From positions 1 through 9,494 of the forward strand of contig JBCCXY010000139.1 of the NCBI GenBank assembly GCA_039190895.1: a stretch of 9,494 nt of DNA, read 5' to 3'. A program made the translations under genes and the position numbers. The stretch's first letter is position 1. Each line of letters begins with the position of its first letter. Under the pieces are notes generated by a model that was given only the letters and a program-made list of their open reading frames with translations, was not told the origin of the DNA and searched no databases. This DNA is from Ovoidimarina sp039190895. Lineage in GTDB: Bacteria > Pseudomonadota > Alphaproteobacteria > Rhodobacterales > Rhodobacteraceae. Below, piece after piece: positions 1-5,286 of this stretch.

Positions 1-1
1 C

Positions 2-895
2 ATCGACACGGTGAAATCCTTCTTTGGCCAGGAGCCGCACAAGGGTGTGAACCCCGATGAGGTCGTCGCCATGGGTGCCGCGATCCAGGCCGGTGTTCTC
101 CAGGGCGACGTCAAGGATGTGGTTCTGCTGGACGTGACCCCGCTGTCGCTGGGCATCGAGACACTAGGCGGTGTCTTCACCCGTCTGATCGACCGCAACA
201 CGACGATCCCGACCAAGAAGTCTCAGGTCTTCTCCACCGCCGAGGACAACCAGAACGCCGTGACCATCCGCGTCTTCCAGGGCGAACGCGAAATGGCCAA
301 TGACAACAAGCTGTTGGGCCAGTTCAACCTCGAAGAAATCCCTCCCGCGCCACGCGGCCTGCCACAGATCGAGGTCACGTTCGACATCGACGCCAACGGC
401 ATCGTCTCGGTCTCGGCCAAGGACAAGGGCACCGGCAAACAGCAGGTCATCACGATCCAGGCGTCGGGCGGTCTGTCGGATGACGAGATCGACCAGATGG
501 TCAAGGACGCCGAGGAAAACGCCGAGGCCGACAAGGACCGGCGCGAGCTGGTGGAGGCCAAGAACCAGGCCGAAAGCCTCGTCCACAGCACCGAGAAGTC
601 GATCGAAGACCACGGCGACAAGGTCGACCCCTCCACGGTCGAGGCCATCGAACTGGCCCTCGCCGCGCTCAAGGACACGCTGGAAACCGAGGATGCGGGC
701 AAGATCAAATCCGGCATCCAGAACGTCACCGAAGCGGCGATGAAACTCGGCGAGGCCATCTACAAGGCCGAGCAGGAGAAATCCGCCGGGGTCGAGCCGG
801 AAGAAGAAGACGACGACACCCCGCGCGAGGTGGATGACGAGATCGTGGACGCCGATTTCGAGGATCTCGACGACGACAATAAGCGCGCCTCTTGA
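2..895 (+). CDS. dnaK: Molecular chaperone DnaK (Hsp70), C-terminal part, 5' end outside window
   Basis: This is the C-terminal ~297 residues of the ATP-dependent cytoplasmic chaperone DnaK, which binds exposed hydrophobic segments of unfolded proteins and cycles with DnaJ and GrpE. The reading frame is open to the left edge, beginning I-D-T-V-K-S-F-F-G. It covers the end of the ATPase domain (EPHKGVNPDEVVAMGAA), the conserved interdomain linker DVVLLDVTPLSLG, the beta-sandwich substrate-binding domain (TRLIDRNTTIPTKKSQ onward) and the helical lid. The acidic tail EIVDADFEDLDDDNK matches the usual bacterial DnaK C-terminus. The GTG at position 11 is only an internal valine codon and not the true start. 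The gene ends with TGA at 893-895, 71 bases before dnaJ on the same strand, the classic dnaK-dnaJ arrangement. No frameshift or missing motif is visible. The promoter and any heat-shock control lie outside the window. Confidence 0.97.
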   Translation: MDTVKSFFGQEPHKGVNPDEVVAMGAAIQAGVLQGDVKDVVLLDVTPLSLGIETLGGVFTRLIDRNTTIPTKKSQVFSTAEDNQNAVTIRVFQGEREMANDNKLLGQFNLEEIPPAPRGLPQIEVTFDIDANGIVSVSAKDKGTGKQQVITIQASGGLSDDEIDQMVKDAEENAEADKDRRELVEAKNQAESLVHSTEKSIEDHGDKVDPSTVEAIELALAALKDTLETEDAGKIKSGIQNVTEAAMKLGEAIYKAEQEKSAGVEPEEEDDDTPREVDDEIVDADFEDLDDDNKRAS

Positions 896-914
896 GGACG
901 CACCGGACTGACGC

Positions 915-944
915 GAACCGGCTTCGGACACCCGGGGCCGGTTC
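915..944 (+). other. Hairpin in the dnaK-dnaJ intergenic region
   Basis: The 71-base gap between dnaK and dnaJ holds an inverted repeat. Arm GAACCGGC (915-922) pairs perfectly with GCCGGTTC (937-944). The stem continues inward through two G-T pairs and CGG/CCC-type pairing (925-927 with 932-934), giving 13 pairs around the 4-base loop 928-931. No T-run follows, so a classical intrinsic terminator is unlikely. It ends 9 bases before the dnaJ ribosome-binding site. By position it could stabilise the dnaK 3' end, mark a processing site or reduce dnaJ expression relative to dnaK. Those roles are inference. Confidence 0.6.
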
Positions 945-953
945 CGTCGTTCC

Positions 954-960
954 AAGGGGA
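954..960 (+). promoter_or_regulatory. Ribosome-binding site of dnaJ
   Basis: AAGGGGA lies 6 bases upstream of the ATG at 967, a good Shine-Dalgarno match at normal spacing. It fixes the dnaJ start, and the N-terminus it gives (MAKRDYYDVLGV) is the standard one for DnaJ. Confidence 0.75.
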
Positions 961-966
961 TGAGCC

Positions 967-2127
967 ATGGCAAAGCGCGATTACTATGATGTCCTGGGCG
1001 TCGCGAAAGGCGCCAGCGCCGATGAGGTGAAAAAGGCCTATCGCTCTAAGGCGAAGGAGCTTCACCCCGACCGCAATTCCGACAACCCCAACGCCGAAGC
1101 CCAGTTCAAGGAAGTGAACGAGGCCTACGACGTCCTGAAAGACGCCGACAAGAAGGCCGCCTACGACCGCTTCGGCCACGCCGCCTTCGACGGCGGCATG
1201 GGCGGTGGCGGCCCCCGGGGCCCGGGTGGCGGCCAATACGCAGGCGGCGACTTTGCCTCGGCCTTCTCCGACGTGTTCGACGATCTCTTCGGCGACTTCA
1301 TGGGCGGACGCGGCGGGCAGGGCGGACGCTCCCGCGCCTCCCGCGGCTCCGACCTGCGCTACAAGCTGCGCGTGACGCTGGAAGACGCTTTTAACGGCCT
1401 GCAGAAGACGATCAAAGTCCCCACCGCCGTGGCCTGCGAGACCTGCAACGGCTCCGGCTCCGAGGCGGGCGCCGAGCCGGTGACCTGCCCCACCTGCGCG
1501 GGCATGGGAAAGGTCCGCGCGCAACAGGGCTTCTTCACCGTCGAACGCACCTGCCCAACCTGCAACGGCCTGGGCGAGATCATCAAGAACCCCTGCGCCA
1601 CTTGCGGCGGCTCAGGCCGCACGGAGAAAGAGCGCTCGCTCTCCGTCAACATCCCCGCCGGCGTCGAAACCGGCACGCGCATCCGCCTCTCCGGCGAAGG
1701 CGAAGCGGGCTTGCGCGGCGGCCCGACGGGCGACCTCTACATCTTCATCGAAGTGGACGAGCACCCCCTCTTCCAACGCGACGCCCAGAACCTGTTCTGC
1801 CGCGTCCCCGTCAGCATGACGACGGCGGCCCTTGGCGGAGACATCGAGGTCCCCACCATCGACGGCGGCCGCAGCCGCGTGAAGGTCCCGGGCGGCAGCC
1901 AAACCGGCAAACAAATGCGCCTCCGCGGCAAGGGCATGCCCGCCCTGCGCGGAGCAGGCACGGGTGACATGTTCCTGGAACTGGCCGTCGAAACCCCGGT
2001 CAACTTGACGTCGAAACAAAAGGAATTGCTCCGCGAATTCGAGGAGCTCTCCGAAAGCAACACGAACCCGGATTCGTCGAAGTTCTTCTCAGCGGTGAAG
2101 AGCTTCTGGGATTCAATGAAGGGTTAG
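967..2127 (+). CDS. dnaJ: Chaperone protein DnaJ (Hsp40), full length
   Basis: DnaJ is the cytoplasmic type I Hsp40 co-chaperone that delivers unfolded proteins to DnaK and stimulates its ATPase. The 386-residue protein has every expected part. The J domain (about residues 4-70) carries the catalytic HPD at 33-35. A Gly/Phe-rich linker (about 74-130, GGMGGGGPRGPGGG then FASAFSDVFDDLFGDFMGG) follows. The cysteine-rich zinc domain has four CxxCxGxG repeats at 157-164 (CETCNGSG), 174-181 (CPTCAGMG), 196-203 (CPTCNGLG) and 210-217 (CATCGGSG). The two C-terminal beta domains run from about 225 to the end. In the family, repeats 1 and 4 hold one zinc ion and repeats 2 and 3 the other; all eight cysteines are present. 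The length is normal for alphaproteobacteria. The gene follows dnaK on the same strand and is probably co-transcribed with it. It converges on the minus-strand gene ending at 2146, leaving an 18-base gap. Confidence 0.98.
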   Translation: MAKRDYYDVLGVAKGASADEVKKAYRSKAKELHPDRNSDNPNAEAQFKEVNEAYDVLKDADKKAAYDRFGHAAFDGGMGGGGPRGPGGGQYAGGDFASAFSDVFDDLFGDFMGGRGGQGGRSRASRGSDLRYKLRVTLEDAFNGLQKTIKVPTAVACETCNGSGSEAGAEPVTCPTCAGMGKVRAQQGFFTVERTCPTCNGLGEIIKNPCATCGGSGRTEKERSLSVNIPAGVETGTRIRLSGEGEAGLRGGPTGDLYIFIEVDEHPLFQRDAQNLFCRVPVSMTTAALGGDIEVPTIDGGRSRVKVPGGSQTGKQMRLRGKGMPALRGAGTGDMFLELAVETPVNLTSKQKELLREFEELSESNTNPDSSKFFSAVKSFWDSMKG

Positions 2128-2145
2128 TATTTTCGACAGCGCCCT

Positions 2146-2592
2146 TTACTGGCTGAATCCGATGTCATTCAGTCCAACGCTACCGTTGGGTTGAGGACAG
2201 AGTGACCCATTGCAGCCATGCGCATCGGATTGACTGGGCGGCACGTAGATTCTGCAGGTACAGCAATCGCCGTCTTCACATGTTGTGCATTCTGCCCAAC
2301 CATCCTCGCCCGAGGGGTTAATCCACCACTCGCATTTCTGTCCTGATCCGCCGCCAGCAGTAGCCCCGTCGGCCAAAGCCCGGAGCTGCAAGGCGATCGC
2401 ACCCTCTATTGCACGCTTTCCCTCATCTGGAAGGCTATCAAACACGACGAGATCAGACGGAGCTATGCTGAACGTCTGAACTTCCATCGATCCGTCGATA
2501 GGGTATTGTTTGGCGTCTTGGGCATGTACGCCACCTGACATCGGAATGTATGCAAGAACCATAAAAACAATGAGCTTTAAAGCGATCCTCAT
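2146..2592 (-). CDS. Small secreted cysteine-rich protein, unknown family
   Basis: I do not recognise this protein. From the ATG at 2592 it has 148 residues. It starts with a typical Sec signal peptide: MRIALK, then a hydrophobic stretch LIVFMVLAYIP, with likely cleavage after VHA at residue 24. The mature part begins with a plain region (QDAKQYPIDGSMEV) that includes a possible helix (DEGKRAIEGAIALQLRALA), then a Gly/Ala linker. The C-terminal 46 residues of that region hold eight cysteines at 87, 102, 105, 110, 111, 113, 127 and 132, an even number that suits disulfides or metal binding in the periplasm or outside. A start at 2604 (METRMRI) is also open, but GGAG at 2599-2602 sits 6 bases before the 2592 ATG and favours that one. 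Local GC is much lower than in the neighbours (42-53% in sampled 60-base lines against about 72% in dnaJ), suggesting a recent arrival or relaxed constraint. It lies downstream of the DM13 gene on the same strand, 69 bases away. Confidence 0.7.
   Translation of the reverse strand: MRIALKLIVFMVLAYIPMSGGVHAQDAKQYPIDGSMEVQTFSIAPSDLVVFDSLPDEGKRAIEGAIALQLRALADGATAGGGSGQKCEWWINPSGEDGWAECTTCEDGDCCTCRIYVPPSQSDAHGCNGSLCPQPNGSVGLNDIGFSQ
2171..2192. other. Short hairpin just past the dnaJ stop
   Basis: CCAACG (2174-2179) and CGTTGG (2184-2189) form a perfect 6-bp stem with a 4-base loop. Wobble and A-T pairs outside it extend the stem to 9 pairs (2171-2192). It begins 44 bases after the dnaJ stop and lies inside the 3' end of the convergent small gene. 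It could act as a weak 3'-end structure for the dnaKJ transcript. No T-run follows, and a chance fold in coding sequence is equally possible. Confidence 0.25.
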
Positions 2593-2598
2593 TCGAGT

Positions 2599-2602
2599 CT
2601 CC
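2599..2602 (-). promoter_or_regulatory. Ribosome-binding site choosing the start of the cysteine-rich gene
   Basis: The minus strand reads GGAG here, 6 bases before the ATG at 2592. The alternative ATG at 2604 has no purine-rich motif at a suitable distance. The 2592 start also puts the signal peptide's basic residues right at the N-terminus. Confidence 0.5.
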
Positions 2603-2661
2603 ATGTCTAAAAGTCGTAGGGTAACACGGAACCGCTTTTTCTTGACCTATGGCGCTCGTGC

Positions 2662-3132
2662 TCAGCGATACTCCGCCGCCGCAATAAACTGCGAAAACGC
2701 CTCGCACCACACCAGCACGGTCGTGTACGCCTCTAGGTCCACCCCCGCCGGGATATCCAGCATGAACCCCTCGAAGGTCTTCACCGACCCAAGCACGATG
2801 CTCTGATCCTTCAAAGGTGCGAACTCTTCCTCGTGCTCAACGAATTCCGGCACCAGATACACCATGTAATCCGGCCCCGGCGCCAGTGAGCCCTCGTGAA
2901 CGACCTGCGTCGCCGTCAGGCTAATCGTCCCCATGCCCCAGTGCAGCGCATCGTTGCCGCGCAGATCCTCGGCGATCTCAGCGGTGTAAACCGCGCCCTC
3001 CGCCGACTCCGCCAGAACCTCCGCATCCGGCGATGGCGGCGCCGTCAGGATCGGCAAAAGATATATCCCCAGCGCAAAGCCAATCGCCAGGGCGATGCCG
3101 TGAGTCAGAATCCAGATGATGAAACGGCGCAT
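2662..3132 (-). CDS. Membrane-anchored DM13-domain protein
   Basis: The predicted protein has 156 residues. Residues 3 to about 27 (FIIWILTHGIALAIGFALGI and on) form one transmembrane helix or uncleaved signal anchor after a short basic MRR. A Pro-rich spacer follows (ILTAPPSPDAE). The rest matches the DM13 domain: the HWGMGTISL strand, the motif SLAPGPDYMVYLVPE, an LGSVKTFEGFMLDIPAGVDL segment, and the C-terminal VLVWCEAFSQFIAAAEY. The single cysteine in the WCEAF motif is the nearly invariant cysteine that has led others to propose a redox or electron-transfer role for DM13; the function is unproven. The domain should face the periplasm. The start at 3132 is chosen over the in-frame 3162 because GGGAGGG (3140-3146) lies 7 bases upstream. 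The gene follows the dehydrogenase on the same strand after an 84-base gap that contains a REP-like element, so co-transcription is possible but not certain. Confidence 0.85.
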   Translation of the reverse strand: MRRFIIWILTHGIALAIGFALGIYLLPILTAPPSPDAEVLAESAEGAVYTAEIAEDLRGNDALHWGMGTISLTATQVVHEGSLAPGPDYMVYLVPEFVEHEEEFAPLKDQSIVLGSVKTFEGFMLDIPAGVDLEAYTTVLVWCEAFSQFIAAAEYR

Positions 3133-3139
3133 GATGGGG

Positions 3140-3146
3140 CCCTCCC
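3140..3146 (-). promoter_or_regulatory. Ribosome-binding site of the DM13 gene
   Basis: The minus strand reads GGGAGGG, 7 bases upstream of the ATG at 3132. It decides the start against an in-frame ATG at 3162, which would add ten residues (MLRRRWEGPI) ahead of the anchor helix. Confidence 0.6.
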
Positions 3147-3178
3147 ACCGCCTGCGTAGCACAGCGCGCGGAGGAAGC

Positions 3179-3201
3179 GTAGGGTGGGCAATCTGCCCAC
3201 C
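3179..3201 (+). repeat. REP-like element: GTAG followed by a hairpin
   Basis: GTAG (3179-3182) is immediately followed by a perfect inverted repeat: GGTGGGCA (3183-3190), a 3-base loop, and TGCCCACC (3194-3201). A conserved GTAG or GGAG tetranucleotide directly 5' of a palindrome is the defining layout of bacterial REP elements, which are spread by RAYT (TnpA-REP) transposases. Intergenic placement, 16 bases past the dehydrogenase stop, also fits. Only one copy is in this window, so repetition in the genome is inferred. On the minus strand the hairpin could also protect or end the dehydrogenase transcript, although no T-run follows it. Confidence 0.5.
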
Positions 3202-3216
3202 GCCCCGGCCCGAAAA

Positions 3217-4374
3217 TCACGCCGCCCTGTGGAACCGCAGGTTCTCCCGGCTCAACTGGCTCAGATCCGTGACGCCCATCAGCTTCATGTCGCGCTCAAT
3301 CTCGGTCCGCATGTTGCCCAGCACCCGCTCAACCCCGGCCTGTCCCGCTGCCGCCAGCGCATAAAGATACAGCCGCCCGCCAGAGCACGCCTTCGCCCCC
3401 ACCGACAGTGCCTTCAGCACATGCGTTCCGCGCTGAATACCGCCCTCGCAGATCACGTCGATCTTGTCGCCCACCGCATCCACGATCTCGGCCAGTTGAT
3501 CGAACGGCGCGCGCGAGCCATCCAGTTGCCGCCCGCCGTGGTTCGACACCATGATCCCGGTACAGCCAATATCCACCGCGCGCCTGGCATCCTCGACGCT
3601 CATGATCCCCTTCAACGCGAACTGCCCGTTCCACTGCGCGCACAGCTTCTCGGCATCCTTCCAGTTCATCGACTGGTCCAGCATGGTCGAGAAATACTCC
3701 CCCACCGACACCGCCAGATTCGTCCCCGCCGAGACATGCCCCGACAGGTGCGGCATATCGAACTTTTCTTTTGTGAAGAAGTTCCACGCCCACATCGGGT
3801 GGATCGCAAAGCTCAACGCCGAGGACATCGTCAGCTTGGGCGGCGACGTGAAACCGGTGCGCAAGTCCCGCTCTCGATTGCCGCCAGTTATGGTGTCGAC
3901 GGTCAGCGCCATCACGTTGAAATTCGCCGCCCGGGCGCGCTCCAACAGCGCATCGTTCAGGCCCCGGTCCTTGTGGAAGTAGAACTGGAACATCTTCGGC
4001 GTGTCCGCGATCTTGGCGATCTCTTCTACCGATACCGTGGCCAGCGACGACACACCGAACATCGTCCCGAATTTCGACGCCGCATTGGCCACCGCCCGCT
4101 CGCCTTCATGGTGAAACAGACGCTGCAGGGCCGTGGGCGCGCAATAGACCGGCATGGCAAGTTTCTGACCCATCACCTCCACGCTCATGTCCACCTCTTC
4201 GACCCCGGCAAGGACGTTCGGCACCAGATCGCAATCGCCATAGGCTTGCGTGTTGCGGCGATAGGTCTGTTCGTCGTCCGCCGCGCCATCGATGTAATGG
4301 AAGATCGGCGCGGGCAACCGGCGCTTTGCAAGTTTGCGGAAGTCGTGGAAGTTGTGACAGTTGTTCAAGCCCAT
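3217..4374 (-). CDS. FMN-dependent alpha-hydroxy-acid dehydrogenase/oxidase (LldD family)
   Basis: This 385-residue protein is a TIM-barrel flavoenzyme of the FMN-dependent alpha-hydroxy-acid dehydrogenase family, which oxidises L-2-hydroxy acids such as L-lactate or glycolate to 2-oxo acids. Residues corresponding to the glycolate oxidase active site are present: Tyr27 (FHYIDGA), Tyr132 (FQFYF), Asp160 (LTVDT), Arg167 (GGNRERD), Lys255 (ALKGI), and the base His279 with Arg282 (SNHGGRQLD). The late FMN motif differs from the usual DGGxRRGTD: here it reads EGGIQRGTH, followed by GAKACSGGR. The substrate is therefore not assigned; L-lactate is a guess. The start at 4374 (MGLNNCHNFHDF) is supported by AGGGT (4383-4387) 8 bases upstream and by family length; upstream in-frame ATG 4413 and TTG 4440 lack such a site. 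There is no signal peptide, so it is cytoplasmic or peripheral to the inner membrane, where relatives pass electrons to the quinone pool or O2. It is divergent from radC. Confidence 0.92.
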   Translation of the reverse strand: MGLNNCHNFHDFRKLAKRRLPAPIFHYIDGAADDEQTYRRNTQAYGDCDLVPNVLAGVEEVDMSVEVMGQKLAMPVYCAPTALQRLFHHEGERAVANAASKFGTMFGVSSLATVSVEEIAKIADTPKMFQFYFHKDRGLNDALLERARAANFNVMALTVDTITGGNRERDLRTGFTSPPKLTMSSALSFAIHPMWAWNFFTKEKFDMPHLSGHVSAGTNLAVSVGEYFSTMLDQSMNWKDAEKLCAQWNGQFALKGIMSVEDARRAVDIGCTGIMVSNHGGRQLDGSRAPFDQLAEIVDAVGDKIDVICEGGIQRGTHVLKALSVGAKACSGGRLYLYALAAAGQAGVERVLGNMRTEIERDMKLMGVTDLSQLSRENLRFHRAA

Positions 4375-4411
4375 GAATGCGCACCCTGCGTGTTTCAGAT
4401 TGCGGCAAGGC

Positions 4412-4440
4412 ATACTGGTTTTCGATAATCGTGTCGCCAA
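4412..4440 (-). promoter_or_regulatory. Weak candidate promoter of the dehydrogenase gene
   Basis: On the minus strand, TTGGCG (4435-4440) and CAGTAT (4412-4417) are separated by 17 bases, matching the sigma70 -35 box at 4 of 6 and the -10 box at 3 of 6 positions. It lies 38-66 bases upstream of the start at 4374. The match is poor and rests on spacing and position only. Confidence 0.25.
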
Positions 4441-4456
4441 AATTCTCTGCGGGGTT

Positions 4457-4477
4457 CAGTTAAGCTCAGCTTGACTG
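4457..4477. promoter_or_regulatory. 21-bp near-perfect palindrome, candidate operator
   Basis: Left arm CAGTTAAGCT (4457-4466) and right arm AGCTTGACTG (4468-4477) are inverted copies around a central C at 4467, with 9 of 10 pairs matching (only T4461/G4473 fails). It lies between the divergent dehydrogenase and radC genes, 17 bases upstream of the candidate -35 box for the dehydrogenase. Its right end contains TTGACT, a good -35-like hexamer in the radC direction, though no convincing -10 follows. The symmetry fits a homodimeric transcription factor. The regulator is not identifiable, and the arms do not match the GntR-type site I recall for LldR. Confidence 0.5.
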
Positions 4478-4536
4478 TCCGCAACCTGCACTGCGGCGTT
4501 AACACTTCGTTATCCATGATGCGGCAGGCTCCGCCC

Positions 4537-5286
4537 ATGCCGCGCCAATCCGAACTTTCCGAGATGTCGTCCGACTTTCTCGGCCATCACGCCCCGCCCC
4601 GCCCTAAGGACCAGCCGTCCTACATCAAAGACCACCGTCCCCGCCTGCGTGAACGCTTTATGACCGGCGGGGCCGCCGCTATGCCGGACTACGAACTCCT
4701 GGAACTCGTCCTGTTCCTCTCGATCCCCCGGCAAGACGTGAAACCCCTCGCCCGCCGCCTGCTCGACACCTTCGGCGACTTCAACGCGGTCCTCGCCGCC
4801 CCCGTCGCCCGGCTGAAAGAGGTCAAGGGCGTCGGCGACCGCGTCGTCTGCGACCTCAAGGTCATCGAAGCCGCCGGGCACCGCATGACCCGCACCCGTG
4901 TCATCCAGAAACCCGTCCTGTCCAGTTGGGATGCGCTTCTGGATTACTGCCGCGCCGCCCTCGCCCATCAGGATCGCGAGCACTTCCGCGTCCTTTACCT
5001 CGACCGCAAGAACATCCTCATCGAAGACGAGCCTCAGTCAAAGGGCACCGTCGACCACGTCTCGGTCTACCCCCGCGAGGTCATCAAACGCGCCCTCGAG
5101 CTCGGCGCCACCGCCCTGATCCTCGTCCACAATCACCCCTCCGGCGACCCGACCCCGTCCGAGGCCGACATCATCGTCACCCGCAAGATCGCCGACGCGG
5201 GCGACGCACTGGGCATCACCGTCCACGATCACCTGATCATCGGCAAATCCGCCGAAACATCTTTGAAATCAGACGGTTACTTCTGA
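4537..5286 (+). CDS. radC: RadC family JAB/MPN-domain protein
   Basis: The protein has 249 residues from the ATG at 4537. The N-terminal half carries the conserved RadC motifs HRPRLRERF, MPDYELLELVLFLSIPRQDVKPLARRLL and a helix-hairpin-helix-like LKEVKGVGDRVVCDLK at about residues 90-105. The C-terminal half is the JAB1/MPN metalloprotease-like domain with an intact JAMM signature: His198-x-His200-x7-Ser208-x2-Asp211 (HNHPSGDPTPSEAD), after the conserved YPREVIKRAL helix. The family was once linked to DNA repair through a mis-mapped E. coli mutation; its true role is unresolved, and metal-dependent hydrolase activity is inferred from the motif. The start is chosen because GGCAGG (4523-4528) lies 8 bases upstream. 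In-frame TTG 4471 and ATGs 4516 and 4519 have weaker context, and ATG 4564 would also leave the core domain whole. The 3' end overlaps the convergent PBP-OmpA gene by 10 bases. Confidence 0.93.
   Translation: MPRQSELSEMSSDFLGHHAPPRPKDQPSYIKDHRPRLRERFMTGGAAAMPDYELLELVLFLSIPRQDVKPLARRLLDTFGDFNAVLAAPVARLKEVKGVGDRVVCDLKVIEAAGHRMTRTRVIQKPVLSSWDALLDYCRAALAHQDREHFRVLYLDRKNILIEDEPQSKGTVDHVSVYPREVIKRALELGATALILVHNHPSGDPTPSEADIIVTRKIADAGDALGITVHDHLIIGKSAETSLKSDGYF

Noticed and set aside
164..973. A 269-codon minus-strand frame opposite dnaK
   Set aside because: It is antisense to an unmistakable dnaK, with a repetitive Val/Leu/Gly/Asp translation typical of shadow frames.
3183..3201. The GGTGGGCA hairpin as a classical intrinsic terminator of the dehydrogenase gene
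   Set aside because: On the minus strand the stem is followed by CTACGCTTCC and not a T-run, and the adjoining GTAG on the plus strand fits a REP element better.
3184..4428. A 414-codon plus-strand frame opposite the dehydrogenase
   Set aside because: It is a composition-driven mirror of a clear FMN-enzyme gene; the Arg/His-rich translation has no domain signature.
4375..4440. Longer dehydrogenase start at TTG 4440 or ATG 4413
   Set aside because: Neither has a Shine-Dalgarno match, the added residues do not resemble the family, and the candidate promoter lies inside this stretch.
4471..4504. TTGACT at 4471 with TTAACA at 4499 as a radC promoter
   Set aside because: The spacer would be 22 bases, too long for a sigma70 promoter, and no other -10 box fits at 16-18 bases.
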